DNA from: Pantoea sp. A4 | GTDB lineage: Bacteria; Pseudomonadota; Gammaproteobacteria; Enterobacterales; Enterobacteriaceae | Direction: 5' to 3' | Length of the DNA stretch: 64,000 bases | NCBI RefSeq assembly: GCF_000295955.2 | Contig: NZ_ALXE01000021.1 | Location: forward strand, 62,001-126,000 | In this document: positions 47,409 to 57,105 of the stretch, one piece after another | Layout: every line of letters begins with the position of its first letter | Position numbering within the stretch: position 1 is the first letter of the stretch | Program-made: the position numbers and the translations under genes | Notes under the pieces: model-generated | Database searches by the model: none | What the model saw: the letters and a program-made list of their open reading frames with translations, nothing else | What the model was told of the DNA's origin: nothing

Positions 47409-49442
47409 ATGTTAAGTTACTTACAGAGAGTCGGGCGCTCTCTTATGGTGCCGGTTGCCACCTTGCCTGCGGCCGCCATCCTGATGGGAGTGGGGTACTG
47501 GATTGATCCTACTGGCTGGGGACAAAGCAATGCACTGGCAGCGCTGTTCATCAAGTCGGGTTCGGCGATTATCGACAACATGGCGGTGCTGTTTGCCATT
47601 GGTGTCGCCTACGGCATGTCAAAAGACAAAGACGGTGCAGCCGCGCTGACGGGCTACGTCGGTTTCCTCGTGGTGACAACGCTCTGTTCACCTGCTGCTG
47701 TGTCGATGATTCAAAAAATCCCTCTCGACCAGGTGCCCGCCGCATTCGGTAAAATTAACACCCAGTTTATCGGCATCATGGTGGGGATTATCTCGGCGGA
47801 GGTGTATAACCGCACCAGCCACGTTGAGTTACCTAAGGCACTGGCTTTCTTTAGTGGCCGTCGTCTGGTGCCGATTCTGGTCTCTTTCCTGATGATCGCC
47901 GTCGCATTTGTACTGATGTACGTGTGGCCAGTGATCTTTAGCGGTCTGGTCAGCTTTGGTGAGCACATTCAGAAACTGGGGTCAGTCGGGGCCGGGATTT
48001 ACGCCTTCTTCAACCGTCTGCTGATTCCGGTTGGTCTGCATCACGCCCTGAATTCGGTGTTCTGGTTTGATGTAGCGGGCATCAACGATATTCCTAAATT
48101 CCTCGGTGCCGCGCAGTCTATCGCCGATGGTTCGGGCATCCCTGGCATTACCGGCCGTTATCAGGCGGGCTTCTTCCCGGTGATGATGTTTGGTTTACCG
48201 GGTGCAGCCCTGGCCATTTATCACTGCGCTCGTCCGGAAAACCGGGTCAAAGTCGGCAGTATCATGCTGGCAGCCGCCTTTGCTTCCTTCTTTACCGGTA
48301 TTACCGAACCGCTGGAATTCTCCTTCATGTTCGTCGCCCCGGTGTTGTATCTGATTCATGCAGTACTGACCGGTATTTCCGTGTTTATCGCCGCGCAAAT
48401 GCACTGGATTGCCGGTTTTGGTTTCAGTGCGGGCTTAGTCGACCTGTTCTTATCGACGCGTAACCCGCTGGCAGTGCACTGGTACATGTTGATTCCACAA
48501 GGCGTGGTGTTTTCACTTATCTACTACACCGTGTTCCGCTTCACCATTAAGCGCTTCAACCTGCTGACGCCGGGTCGCGAACTGTCAGTGGCGGGTGATG
48601 AAAGCGATGGCTATGACGTGAATGTTGAGCACAGTGATAACGGTGAAAATAAAACCGAAAACCTGGCACGCCGCTATATTGGTGCCGTGGGTGGCTCAGA
48701 AAACCTCTCGGTGATTGATGCCTGTATTACCCGCCTGCGCCTGACGGTGAAAGACGCGGCACAGGTGAACGAAGGTCTGGCGAAAAAACTCGGCGCTTCC
48801 GGGGTGATCCGCCTGAACAAGCAGAGCGTACAGATTATTGTCGGCACGCAGGCCGAAATTATCGCCAATGCCATGAAGCGCGTGTTGCAGAAAGGCCCGG
48901 TCGCACCTGCTGAAGCCGCACCTGCCACGGCACCGGTTGCACCTGTGGCCGCAGCGGCACCGGCACCTGCCAGCGCAGGGAAGGTGGTCGCAACACTGCT
49001 GGCGCCCGTAAGCGGTGTGATTGTAACGCTGGAAGATGTGCCCGATGAAGCCTTCGCCAGTGGTGCCGTAGGCGAAGGTCTGGCAATTAAGCCGCGTGAT
49101 GGTTTAGTGGTTGCGCCTATTGGCGGCACCATCGTGAAAATCTTCCCGACCAACCATGCGTTCTGCCTTGAAACCGACAACGGGGTGCAAATCGTGGTGC
49201 ATATGGGGCTGGATACCGTGGCACTTGATGGCAAAGGCTTTACCCGCTTGGTGGAAGAAGATGCCGTCGTCACCGCCGGCCAGCCGGTGCTGGAGATGGA
49301 TCTTGCCTGGTTAAATGCTAACGCGCGTTCCATGGTCAGCCCGGTCGTGGTCAGCAACAGCGACGAGTTTGTTGGGCTGAATCTTCTGGCGCGTGGCCAG
49401 GTTGAAGCGGGCAAAACGCCGCTGTTTGAAGTTAAAGGTTAA
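47409..49442 (+). CDS. nagE: PTS N-acetylglucosamine transporter IICBA
   Basis: A 677-residue fused permease (E. coli 648). The IIC membrane domain spans about 1-380. The IIB domain has the phosphorylation Cys439 (DACITRLRL). An Ala/Pro-rich linker follows near 500-525, longer than usual. The IIA domain carries His598 (VVHMGLDT). It imports and phosphorylates GlcNAc to GlcNAc-6-P, the inducer of NagC. It is divergent from nagBAC. A terminator follows. Confidence 0.97.
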   Translation: MLSYLQRVGRSLMVPVATLPAAAILMGVGYWIDPTGWGQSNALAALFIKSGSAIIDNMAVLFAIGVAYGMSKDKDGAAALTGYVGFLVVTTLCSPAAVSMIQKIPLDQVPAAFGKINTQFIGIMVGIISAEVYNRTSHVELPKALAFFSGRRLVPILVSFLMIAVAFVLMYVWPVIFSGLVSFGEHIQKLGSVGAGIYAFFNRLLIPVGLHHALNSVFWFDVAGINDIPKFLGAAQSIADGSGIPGITGRYQAGFFPVMMFGLPGAALAIYHCARPENRVKVGSIMLAAAFASFFTGITEPLEFSFMFVAPVLYLIHAVLTGISVFIAAQMHWIAGFGFSAGLVDLFLSTRNPLAVHWYMLIPQGVVFSLIYYTVFRFTIKRFNLLTPGRELSVAGDESDGYDVNVEHSDNGENKTENLARRYIGAVGGSENLSVIDACITRLRLTVKDAAQVNEGLAKKLGASGVIRLNKQSVQIIVGTQAEIIANAMKRVLQKGPVAPAEAAPATAPVAPVAAAAPAPASAGKVVATLLAPVSGVIVTLEDVPDEAFASGAVGEGLAIKPRDGLVVAPIGGTIVKIFPTNHAFCLETDNGVQIVVHMGLDTVALDGKGFTRLVEEDAVVTAGQPVLEMDLAWLNANARSMVSPVVVSNSDEFVGLNLLARGQVEAGKTPLFEVKG

Positions 49443-49461
49443 TTTCCCCGCAGTTTCCCGC

Positions 49462-49489
49462 AAGGCAGGAAGCGATTCCTGCCTTTTTT
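49462..49489 (+). terminator. nagE terminator
   Basis: AAGGCAGGA (49462-49470) pairs with TCCTGCCTT (49477-49485), followed by more T. Confidence 0.93.
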
Positions 49490-49592
49490 ATTCGCAAGCC
49501 CACACAAACAGGTTGTTTCCCGACGGCGCTTTGTGGATCATAATCCGTTAATTCGTGATGCCATCATTAGCTTTGTATTGAGGATTTTTGAG

Positions 49593-51260
49593 ATGAGTGA
49601 GGCTGAAGCCCGCCCAACGAACTTTATTCGTCAGATCATCGACGAAGATTTGGCGAGCGGTAAGCACAACAGCGTGCATACCCGTTTCCCGCCTGAACCC
49701 AATGGCTATCTGCATATTGGTCATGCGAAATCTATCTGCCTGAACTTTGGCATCGCACAAGACTATCAAGGTCAGTGCAACCTGCGTTTCGACGACACCA
49801 ACCCAGTAAAAGAAGACATGGAGTTCGTTGAATCCATCAAGCGTGACGTAGAGTGGCTTGGCTTCGCGTGGAGCGGCAATGTACGCTATTCCTCTGACTA
49901 TTTTGATCAGCTGCATCAGTATGCGGTTGAACTGATCAACAAAGGCCTGGCCTATGTTGATGAACTGTCGGCTGATGAGATTCGCGAATACCGTGGCTCG
50001 CTGACCGCGCCGGGTAAAAACAGCCCGTACCGCGATCGCAGCGTGGAAGAGAACCTCGCCCTGTTCGAAAAAATGCGCAGCGGTGGTTTTGCTGAAGGTA
50101 AAGCCTGCCTGCGTGCCAAAATTGATATGGCTTCCAGCTTTATCGTGCTGCGCGATCCAGTGCTGTACCGCATCAAGTTCGCTGAACACCACCAGACCGG
50201 TGAAAAGTGGTGCATCTACCCGATGTACGACTTTACCCACTGTATTTCTGATGCGCTGGAAGGCATTACGCACTCGCTGTGTACGCTGGAGTTCCAGGAT
50301 AACCGCCGCCTGTATGACTGGGTGCTGGATAACATCACGATTCCGGTGCACCCGCGTCAGTACGAGTTCTCTCGTCTTAACCTCGAATACGCCGTGATGT
50401 CGAAGCGCAAGCTGACGCAGCTGGTGAGCGAAAATGTGGTCGAGAGCTGGGATGATCCACGTATGCTGACCGTTTCTGGTCTGCGTCGTCGTGGGTACAG
50501 TGCCGCCTCTATTCGTGAGTTTTGCCGCCGGATTGGTGTGACTAAACAGGACAACATCGTAGAGATGGCGTCGCTGGAGTCCTGCATTCGTGACGATCTC
50601 AACGAAAATGCACCGCGTGCTATGGCCGTTATCGATCCGATCAAAGTGGTACTGGAAAACCTGCCAGCCGATCACGCTGAAATTATTACGATGCCTAACC
50701 ATCCTAATAAACCAGAAATGGGTACGCGTGAAGTGCCATTCAGCCATGAAGTGTGGATTGATCGCGCGGATTTCCGTGAAGAAGCCAACAAACAGTACAA
50801 ACGTCTGGTGCTGGGCAAGGAAGTACGTCTGCGTAATGCTTACGTGATCCGTGCCGATCGCGTTGAGAAAGATGACGCAGGCAATATCACTACGGTGTAC
50901 TGCTCGGTTGATCTCGATACGTTGAGCAAAGATCCGGCTGACGGACGCAAAGTGAAAGGCGTGATCCACTGGGTTTCAGCGCAGCATGCGCTGCCAGCAG
51001 AAATTCGCCTGTACGACCGTCTGTTTAGCGTAGCGAATCCGGGTGCGGAAGAGGACTTCCTCACCGCGATCAACCCTGATTCTCTGCAAATCAAGCAGGG
51101 CTTCGTTGAAGCGAGCCTGGCTGATGCGGTAGTCAGCGCACCTTACCAGTTCGAACGCGAAGGCTACTTCTGTGCCGACAGCGTCTACAGCAAACCGGGT
51201 CATCTGGTGTTCAACCGTACGGTTGGCCTGCGTGATACCTGGGCAAAAGCGGGCGAGTAA
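49593..51260 (+). CDS. glnS: Glutaminyl-tRNA synthetase
   Basis: A 555-residue class I synthetase. HIGH (LHIGHAKS) and the KMSKS-type VMSKRKL are present, and the C-terminal beta-barrels bind the anticodon. It begins [11 protein letters not shown] at 49593; the frame from 49533 is an extension. It serves the four Gln tRNAs encoded 8 kb away. ybfM/chiP, next in E. coli, is absent. Confidence 0.98.
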   Translation: MSEAEARPTNFIRQIIDEDLASGKHNSVHTRFPPEPNGYLHIGHAKSICLNFGIAQDYQGQCNLRFDDTNPVKEDMEFVESIKRDVEWLGFAWSGNVRYSSDYFDQLHQYAVELINKGLAYVDELSADEIREYRGSLTAPGKNSPYRDRSVEENLALFEKMRSGGFAEGKACLRAKIDMASSFIVLRDPVLYRIKFAEHHQTGEKWCIYPMYDFTHCISDALEGITHSLCTLEFQDNRRLYDWVLDNITIPVHPRQYEFSRLNLEYAVMSKRKLTQLVSENVVESWDDPRMLTVSGLRRRGYSAASIREFCRRIGVTKQDNIVEMASLESCIRDDLNENAPRAMAVIDPIKVVLENLPADHAEIITMPNHPNKPEMGTREVPFSHEVWIDRADFREEANKQYKRLVLGKEVRLRNAYVIRADRVEKDDAGNITTVYCSVDLDTLSKDPADGRKVKGVIHWVSAQHALPAEIRLYDRLFSVANPGAEEDFLTAINPDSLQIKQGFVEASLADAVVSAPYQFEREGYFCADSVYSKPGHLVFNRTVGLRDTWAKAGE

Positions 51261-51270
51261 TCGCTGAATG

Positions 51271-51301
51271 AAAAAAACGCCTGATTTCAGGCGTTTTTTT
51301 T
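51271..51301 (+). terminator. glnS terminator
   Basis: CGCCTGA/TCAGGCG with a 2-nt loop inside flanking A7 and T8 runs. Confidence 0.95.
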
Positions 51302-51421
51302 ATCTGCAGGATGGGCGTTGTCTGATATTCACGCAATTTAGGTATTCTCTGAGGCAAACAGGCAAGATTTCGGTAGGCTGGGAGCCATAAAGTTCATTCA
51401 TAACAGGAAGTCGTAAGGAAA

Positions 51422-51814
51422 ATGACATCTCTTGCTCAGGAAGCTCGCCATAGTGTTGTGGAGTTGCACCAACTGATCGAACAAATTTTTAATCACTCCA
51501 ACGATTCAGATGCTATGTCACTGTTTCTCTCGCACTTTCACCCGGAATTTACCATGGTGACACCACAAGGTGCGGCGTTAAATTTTAATGATACTGAAGC
51601 GCTGTTTCGCCGTCTGCAAGGGGCGAGAGAGGGCATGCGCATCGCAACCTGCGAGCATCGTTTGATTTCATCGCACGAAAAAGAAGTGACGGTGCAATAC
51701 CGCGAAATACAGATGATGAATGGTGAAAGCCATAGCCGCATCGCTGTTGCGGTGCTGGATTTTAGCTCGCGCGTGCCGCGCTGGCGCTACCTGCAAGAGA
51801 CCCGAGTGGTCTAA
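51422..51814 (+). CDS. NTF2-like/DUF4440-type protein of unknown function
   Basis: A 130-residue soluble protein. The pattern (two N-terminal helices, FHPEFTMVTPQG, then alternating strands ending WRYLQETRV) fits the NTF2-like fold of SnoaL/DUF4440 proteins, which act as small-molecule enzymes or scaffolds. I cannot assign a substrate. It is a single gene between glnS and the convergent fur, not part of the E. coli order. Confidence 0.7.
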   Translation: MTSLAQEARHSVVELHQLIEQIFNHSNDSDAMSLFLSHFHPEFTMVTPQGAALNFNDTEALFRRLQGAREGMRIATCEHRLISSHEKEVTVQYREIQMMNGESHSRIAVAVLDFSSRVPRWRYLQETRVV

Positions 51815-51820
51815 AGAGAT

Positions 51821-51851
51821 AAAAAAAACCCGCCGAAGTGGCGGGTTTTTT
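51821..51851. terminator. Bidirectional terminator between the NTF2-like gene and fur
   Basis: AACCCGCC (51827-51834) pairs with GGCGGGTT (51840-51847), flanked by eight A on the left and a T-run on the right, so it can end both genes. Confidence 0.93.
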
Positions 51852-51864
51852 ACTGCATCAAAGA

Positions 51865-52308
51865 TTAATCGTTGTGCAGTGTTTCATCTTCACGGCAGTC
51901 ACCAGACGCACAGTGACCATACAGGTACAGGCTGTGGTTGGTCAGTTTAATACCGTGACGCGTCGCGATATCTTTCTGGCGGGTCTCGATGGATTCATCG
52001 CTGAACTCAATCACTTTACCGCAGTCCAGGCAGATCAGGTGATCGTGGTGCTGCTGCTGAGTCAGTTCGAAAACAGACTTGCCACCTTCAAAGTTGTGAC
52101 GGGTGACAATGCCAGCATCGTCGAATTGGTTAAGAACGCGATAAACGGTTGCGAGGCCAATCTCTTCGCCGATATCGATCAGACGTTTGTACAAATCTTC
52201 CGCACTGACATGATGGCATGCAGGTTCCTGAAGCACTTCCAGAATTTTCAGTCGTGGAAGCGTGACTTTCAGGCCTGCCTTCTTCAATGCGGAGTTGTTG
52301 TCAGTCAT
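51865..52308 (-). CDS. fur: Ferric uptake regulator
   Basis: A 147-residue iron-sensing repressor. It has an N-terminal winged helix (LPRLKILEVLQEPACHHVSAEDLY), the HHDHLICLDCGKVIEF dimerisation/metal region and a C-terminal Cys pair (CASGDCRED). It controls iron uptake genes. Gene order fur-fldA is as in E. coli, though the two are 348 bp apart. Confidence 0.97.
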   Translation of the reverse strand: MTDNNSALKKAGLKVTLPRLKILEVLQEPACHHVSAEDLYKRLIDIGEEIGLATVYRVLNQFDDAGIVTRHNFEGGKSVFELTQQQHHDHLICLDCGKVIEFSDESIETRQKDIATRHGIKLTNHSLYLYGHCASGDCREDETLHND

Positions 52309-52392
52309 GCGGATATTGTCCTGTTACTTAGCGAGTCACTTTGTGGCACTTGGCCTTGAATGTTGGTCACGCGCTATTCTCATTTGCGTCTC

Positions 52393-52398
52393 ATTATA
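52393..52398 (-). promoter_or_regulatory. fur promoter -10
   Basis: TATAAT on the - strand, 85 bp upstream of fur; the -35 is poor (TTTTCA at 17 bp). Confidence 0.5.
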
Positions 52399-52615
52399 GA
52401 ACCGACGCAGCAAAATGAAAACCCGAACACCGGATAAATCAACACAGGCTGTAAGGCGAAGAGTCTTGAGCCAGAGGTGGAGCATCAGATGTCGGTTGTT
52501 CCGCTGTCCTGCAATCCAGGAGGAGAATAGGCGGATGACCGTTGTGGGTATTGTACAGTGTTGCAGGTGAAAATAAAAAACGTGTGGCTATTATTTCTAT
52601 CGCTGTTTCCTTTCT

Positions 52616-52643
52616 ATCAATGTGAGCCAGCGCTCACATTGAT
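52616..52643 (-). repeat. Perfect 12-bp hairpin downstream of fldA
   Basis: ATCAATGTGAGC (52616-52627) and GCTCACATTGAT (52632-52643) pair around a 4-nt loop. No T-run follows on the - strand. TGTGA-N8-TCACA is inside it, but the spacing is wrong for CRP. Confidence 0.7.
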
Positions 52644-52656
52644 GGAAAAAGGCACA

Positions 52657-53187
52657 TCAGGCGTTGATGATCGCGTCTAAATGCAGTTCATCTTTAATTT
52701 GCTTCACCCAGCCGTCAACGCGTTGGTTAGTCAATTCTGGCTGGCGATCTTCATCGATGCACAGACCGAGGAAGTGTTTGTCATCGGCCAGGCCTTTAGA
52801 GGCTTCAAAGTGGTAGCCTTCGGTTGGCCAGTTGCCGACAATCACCGCACCGTTCGGCTCGATGATGTCACGGATGGTGCCCAACGCATCACAGAAGTAT
52901 TCAGCGTAATCTTCCTGATCGCCGCAGCCAAACAGCGCAACCAGTTTGCCGTTGCAGTCCACTTCTTCCAGCGTCGGGAAGAAATCGTCCCAGTCACACT
53001 GTGCTTCGCCGTAGTACCAGGTAGGAATACCCAGCAACAGAATGTCGTAACCTTCCAGATCTTCTTTGGTACTTTTAGCGATGTCGTGCACGTCAGCAAC
53101 GTCTTTGCCCAGCTGCTTCTGGATCATTTTCGCAATATTTTCAGTGTTGCCGGTATCGCTGCCAAAGAAGATGCCTACGATTGCCAT
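52657..53187 (-). CDS. fldA: Flavodoxin 1
   Basis: A 176-residue FMN electron carrier serving radical-SAM enzymes, MetH and IspG/H. The phosphate loop SDTGNTENIAK is present, and aromatic residues flank the FMN (PTWYYGEAQCDW). It fits E. coli FldA in length. Confidence 0.97.
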   Translation of the reverse strand: MAIVGIFFGSDTGNTENIAKMIQKQLGKDVADVHDIAKSTKEDLEGYDILLLGIPTWYYGEAQCDWDDFFPTLEEVDCNGKLVALFGCGDQEDYAEYFCDALGTIRDIIEPNGAVIVGNWPTEGYHFEASKGLADDKHFLGLCIDEDRQPELTNQRVDGWVKQIKDELHLDAIINA

Positions 53188-53316
53188 GGATAAAAAACCT
53201 CTTACATCCGGATTGTGGGATAAATGTGTATGCCTGCGTAATTGTGCGAATGATAGCAGACCGGGGAGAGGGGCGGTACTTTATCAGCCCCTGGTTTGTG
53301 TTACTGCGTGCGGTTT

Positions 53317-53598
53317 CTACTCATCCGCTGCTTTGAGTTGCGCCAGCAGAATTTGTTCAATTAATTCGCTACGACTGATGTTGCGAAGCTCAGCAAGGGT
53401 GTTCAGTGCTTCAACGGCTTCACTGTTCAGTTTAAGTTCGACACGGCGCAATCCGCGCACCTTATCGCGTTTTAACTGGTTGCGCTTATTGATACGCAGT
53501 TGCTCATCGCGCGAAAGCGGGCTGGTCTTGGGACGACCGGGGCGGCGCTCATCGGCAAACAGATCGAGCGTGGTACGATCAGTGTTTTCTTTAGCCAT
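53317..53598 (-). CDS. ybfE: YbfE, ribbon-helix-helix-like protein
   Basis: A 93-residue basic protein (MAKENTDRTTLDLFADERRPGRPK) with a C-terminal RHH-like helix pair. In E. coli it is LexA-regulated; I see no CTG-N10-CAG box upstream here. It lies between fldA and ybfF, as in E. coli. Confidence 0.9.
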   Translation of the reverse strand: MAKENTDRTTLDLFADERRPGRPKTSPLSRDEQLRINKRNQLKRDKVRGLRRVELKLNSEAVEALNTLAELRNISRSELIEQILLAQLKAADE

Positions 53599-53754
53599 GA
53601 CTCTGTGAAACTGAATGGGCGCACACTGCGCGATGTTTATTTAGGTATCATTCAGGCCTACTCACCGAGCATGGCCTGAAATTTTAGCGCGCCATCATAC
53701 TCTAGCCTGGCGGCGTACGCCAACCCTAAACCACTGGTCGGCAAGCAATTGCTG

Positions 53755-54519
53755 TTAAAGTGCAAAAAATCGCCGCACGCTACGCAGTACCGCTTCGGGT
53801 TTTTCTGCATGAACCCAGTGTCCGGCTCCGCTGATGACATACGCATGGGCGGCCGGGAACTGACGTAACAGGGCATCACGGTAGCGATTATCCAGATACG
53901 GTGATTCACTGCCGCGAATAAACAGCGCTGGCTCAGGCCAGGCGGGAATCTCTTCCCAGCCAGAAATCGTGCTGTAGTTATCCCAGAGTACCGGCACATT
54001 GAAGCGCCACTCGCCCTCCTGGAATGACTTCAACAGGAACTGAATCACGCCCTCTTCAGGCAAGCGTTCGCGCATCAACTGCGCCGCCTCGCTGCGGGAA
54101 ACGATACCTGCCGCGGTCACGGCGCGAATTGCCGCGAAAATTTCATCATGACGTCGGGTTTGATAATCCACTGGCGCAATGTCGATCATCACGAGCTGCT
54201 CGACACGCTCAGGGGCAATGGCGCTCATGGTCATGGCAATCTTTCCGCCCATGGAGTGGCCAATGACGGAAACCCGATCAATACCCAGGTGGTCCAGCGT
54301 GTCGAACATGTCCTGTGCCATGGCGCGGTAGTTCATCTCTTCGCTTCGTGGCGAAAGGCCGTGATTACGCACATCCACCTGAATCAGGGGGCGATCGTTT
54401 TTCAGGCCGCGCGCCAGGCCGCCGAGGTTGTCCAGGCTACCAAACAGGCCATGAATTAGCAGAATAGGGAGAGAATCAGCAGTCGATTGTTCAGTTTGCA
54501 GACGAGCGTTCAAAATCAT
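53755..54519 (-). CDS. ybfF: YbfF, alpha/beta-hydrolase esterase
   Basis: A 254-residue esterase. Nucleophile Ser89 lies in GHSMGG, the oxyanion region in LIHGLFGS, and the catalytic His in GHWVHAEKP. Homologues hydrolyse acyl-CoA and short esters in vitro. It is divergent from seqA. Confidence 0.93.
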   Translation of the reverse strand: MILNARLQTEQSTADSLPILLIHGLFGSLDNLGGLARGLKNDRPLIQVDVRNHGLSPRSEEMNYRAMAQDMFDTLDHLGIDRVSVIGHSMGGKIAMTMSAIAPERVEQLVMIDIAPVDYQTRRHDEIFAAIRAVTAAGIVSRSEAAQLMRERLPEEGVIQFLLKSFQEGEWRFNVPVLWDNYSTISGWEEIPAWPEPALFIRGSESPYLDNRYRDALLRQFPAAHAYVISGAGHWVHAEKPEAVLRSVRRFFAL

Positions 54520-54765
54520 GGCAAAGTTCTTTACGGTTGTGACCTTGCCTTAGGGTATCATGCTTCCACGATTTCGGGGGGCTAGCGTGCAATTGGGTGA
54601 TATTCTGACTTTTGCGGTTAATCGGTTTGAAGACTTTCGACCCACCTGAATTTAACTTTATAATCCTGATGTTAGAACCCGTTCCCGGCGTGTACAGGCC
54701 AGATTTTTCTTAACTCTGTATGCGGTTGGTCGGTTCTGTCATGAGCAAGAACGATACGGACCAAG

Positions 54766-55302
54766 ATGAAAACGATTGAAGTTGACGAAGATCTCTACCG
54801 CTACATTGCCAGCCATACTCAACACATTGGGGAGAGCGCCTCTGACATTTTACGGCGGATGCTTAAATTTACGCCTGGGCAAGCAGCGCCTGTTGCTGCG
54901 GTCAGCCGCCCGGCAGAAAGCATTGCACCAAAAGAGACGCGCAAAGGGCCACAGGATCGCGTACGTGCGGTGCGTGAATTACTGTTGTCAGATGAGTATG
55001 CCGAGCAGAAAAAAGCGGTTAACCGCTTTATGCTGATTTTGTCAACGCTGTATCGTCTTGATCCACAAGCGTTTTCCGATGCTTCTGCGTCACTGCAGGG
55101 GCGCACTCGTGTCTATTTTGCGGGTGATGAGCAGACGCTGTTGCAAAATGGCACCCATACGAAGCCGAAGCACGTGCCAGGCACGCCGTACTGGGTGATT
55201 ACCAATACCAATACCGGTCGCAAATGCAGCATGGTAGAGCATATTATGCTGGCAATGCAGTTCCCGGCGGAACTGACAGAGAAAGTTTGCGGCACCATTT
55301 AA
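54766..55302 (+). CDS. seqA: SeqA, negative modulator of replication initiation
   Basis: A 178-residue protein binding hemimethylated GATC. It has the N-terminal oligomerisation helix ([19 protein letters not shown]...SDILRRML) and the C-terminal DNA-binding domain ([14 protein letters not shown]). It is co-transcribed with pgm (25 bp gap), as in E. coli. Confidence 0.97.
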   Translation: MKTIEVDEDLYRYIASHTQHIGESASDILRRMLKFTPGQAAPVAAVSRPAESIAPKETRKGPQDRVRAVRELLLSDEYAEQKKAVNRFMLILSTLYRLDPQAFSDASASLQGRTRVYFAGDEQTLLQNGTHTKPKHVPGTPYWVITNTNTGRKCSMVEHIMLAMQFPAELTEKVCGTI

Positions 55303-55327
55303 ACCGAAGCGTCAGGGAGAAGCGCCA

Positions 55328-56968
55328 ATGGCCAATCACCCCCGTGCAGGACAACCTGCCCGTCAGAGCGATTTGATTAACGTTGCACAATTAACGTCAC
55401 AGTACTACGTCCTTAAGCCCGATGCTGCCAATCCGGATCATGCGGTGAAGTTCGGCACTTCCGGCCACCGCGGTAGCGCTGGGCGTCAGAGCTTTAATGA
55501 GCAACATATCCTGGCCATTGCCCAGGCGATTGCCGAAGATCGCCAAAAGAACGGGATCACCGGTCCGTGTTATGTCGGCAAAGATACGCATGCGCTGTCG
55601 GAGCCGGCCATCATCTCGGTGCTGGAAGTGCTGGCAGCGAACGGTGTGGATGTCATTGTTCAACAGGACAACGGCTACACGCCAACCCCTGCTATCTCGA
55701 ATGCCATTCTCGAACATAACAAACGTGGCGGCGCACAGGCTGACGGTATTGTTATCACGCCTTCGCACAACCCACCGGAAGATGGGGGTATCAAGTACAA
55801 TCCGCCAAACGGCGGCCCGGCTGATACCAACGTCACGAAAGTGGTAGAAGATCGTGCTAATCAACTGATCAAAGGTGAGCTGAAAGACGTTAAGCGCTTG
55901 CCACTGGATCAGGCGTGGGCGAGTGGCCGCATCGTTGAGCAGGATTTGATTCAGCCTTACGTTGAAGGCCTGGCACAGGTGATTGATTTCCCGGCGATTC
56001 AAAAAGCGGGCTTGAAAATCGGTGTTGATCCACTGGGTGGATCAGGCATGGCCTACTGGCAGCGCATTGCCGAGCATTACAAGCTGGATATCACCATCGT
56101 TAACGATGCGATCGACCAGACCTTCCGCTTTATGCATCTGGATAAAGATGGCGTCGTACGCATGGACTGTTCGTCAGAGTGCGCGATGGCCGGTTTGCTG
56201 GCCTATAAAGACAAGTTCGATCTCGCCTTCGGTAACGATCCCGACTACGACCGTCATGGCATTGTCACCCCGGCAGGGCTGATGAACCCGAACCACTATC
56301 TGGCCGTGGCGATCAACTATCTGTTCCAGCACCGTCCGCAGTGGGGCAAAGAGGTTGCCGTGGGTAAAACCCTGGTCTCCAGCGCCATGATTGACCGCGT
56401 TGTTGAAGATATTGGCCGTAAGCTGGTTGAAGTGCCGGTGGGCTTTAAGTGGTTTGTGGATGGCCTGTTTGATGGCAGCTTTGGCTTTGGTGGCGAAGAG
56501 AGTGCCGGGGCTTCGTTCCTGCGCTTCGACGGCTCAGCCTGGTCGACGGACAAAGACGGCATCATCCTTTGCCTGTTAGCGGCGGAAATCACCGCAGTAA
56601 CCGGTAAAAATCCACAGCAGCACTATGATGAGCTGGCGCAGCGTTTTGGCGCGCCGAGCTACAACCGTTTGCAGGCTGCGGCAACCTCCGCGCAGAAGGC
56701 TGCACTGTCTAAGCTTTCACCGGAAATGGTGAGTGCCGATACTCTGGCAGGTGACCCGATCACTGCACGTCTGACGGCGGCACCAGGTAACGGCGCATCC
56801 ATTGGCGGCCTGAAAGTGATGACCAAAAACGGCTGGTTTGCCGCTCGTCCTTCTGGCACAGAAGACGCGTACAAAATCTACTGTGAAAGTTTCCTCGGCG
56901 CTGAACATCGTCAGCAAATCGAGAAAGAAGCGGTAGAAATTGTCAGTGAAGTGTTGAAAAACGCCTGA
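55328..56968 (+). CDS. pgm: Phosphoglucomutase
   Basis: A 546-residue enzyme interconverting Glc-1-P and Glc-6-P, feeding UDP-glucose for EPS and LPS. The active Ser146 is in [11 protein letters not shown]; the metal loop is [10 protein letters not shown]; the sugar loop is GEESAGAS. It is in an operon with seqA. Confidence 0.98.
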   Translation: MANHPRAGQPARQSDLINVAQLTSQYYVLKPDAANPDHAVKFGTSGHRGSAGRQSFNEQHILAIAQAIAEDRQKNGITGPCYVGKDTHALSEPAIISVLEVLAANGVDVIVQQDNGYTPTPAISNAILEHNKRGGAQADGIVITPSHNPPEDGGIKYNPPNGGPADTNVTKVVEDRANQLIKGELKDVKRLPLDQAWASGRIVEQDLIQPYVEGLAQVIDFPAIQKAGLKIGVDPLGGSGMAYWQRIAEHYKLDITIVNDAIDQTFRFMHLDKDGVVRMDCSSECAMAGLLAYKDKFDLAFGNDPDYDRHGIVTPAGLMNPNHYLAVAINYLFQHRPQWGKEVAVGKTLVSSAMIDRVVEDIGRKLVEVPVGFKWFVDGLFDGSFGFGGEESAGASFLRFDGSAWSTDKDGIILCLLAAEITAVTGKNPQQHYDELAQRFGAPSYNRLQAAATSAQKAALSKLSPEMVSADTLAGDPITARLTAAPGNGASIGGLKVMTKNGWFAARPSGTEDAYKIYCESFLGAEHRQQIEKEAVEIVSEVLKNA

Positions 56969-56991
56969 CAGAACAAATCATTGCTGGATAC

Positions 56992-57021
56992 AACGGCTGC
57001 CTGCGGGTGGCCGTTTTCTTT
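56992..57021 (+). terminator. pgm terminator
   Basis: AACGGC (56992-56997) pairs with GCCGTT (57010-57015), with further inner pairs, followed by TTCTTTT. Confidence 0.8.
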
Positions 57022-57065
57022 TGTGCCGCGGGTAACGACCTGCTGTAAATCTTCGCAGACCAGGC

Positions 57066-57071
57066 TACACT
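57066..57071 (+). promoter_or_regulatory. Candidate -10 of the DUF523-DUF1722/phr operon
   Basis: TACACT with a poor -35 (CTGTAA at 17 bp). The operator palindrome starts 4 bp downstream. Confidence 0.4.
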
Positions 57072-57074
57072 TAA

Positions 57075-57105
57075 ACTTGTACAAGGCTATGGAGGTTGTA
57101 CAAGT
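57075..57105 (+). promoter_or_regulatory. Perfect palindromic operator upstream of the phr operon
   Basis: ACTTGTACAA (57075-57084) and TTGTACAAGT (57096-57105) are exact inverted copies with an 11-bp spacer; the arms are themselves near-palindromic (CTTGTACAAG). The second arm covers the gap between the GGAGG ribosome site and the ATG. It resembles operators of MerR-type light or cobalamin regulators on photolyase operons, but the regulator is not in the window. Confidence 0.7.

Larger units (their letters stand above)
52309..52656. other. 348-bp region between fldA and fur
   Basis: It contains a candidate fur promoter (TATAAT on the - strand at 52393-52398, weak -35), a Fur-box-like AAATGAGAAT just downstream, and a perfect hairpin after fldA. 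A 15-codon frame before fur is the only trace at the place of E. coli uof and is not called. Confidence 0.5.

Noticed and set aside
49548-50969. 473-codon open frame opposite glnS
   Set aside because: It is antisense to glnS and mirrors its codon bias; no ribosome site or domain is seen.
52309-52370. Possible uof upstream peptide before fur
   Set aside because: Only a 15-codon frame ending about 40 nt before fur was found; it does not overlap the fur start as expected.
52616-52643. CRP-like TGTGA...TCACA downstream of fldA
   Set aside because: The half-sites are 8 bp apart rather than 6, and the whole is better explained as a hairpin.
53599-53640. LexA box upstream of ybfE
   Set aside because: No CTG-N10-CAG arrangement was found although E. 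coli ybfE is LexA-controlled.
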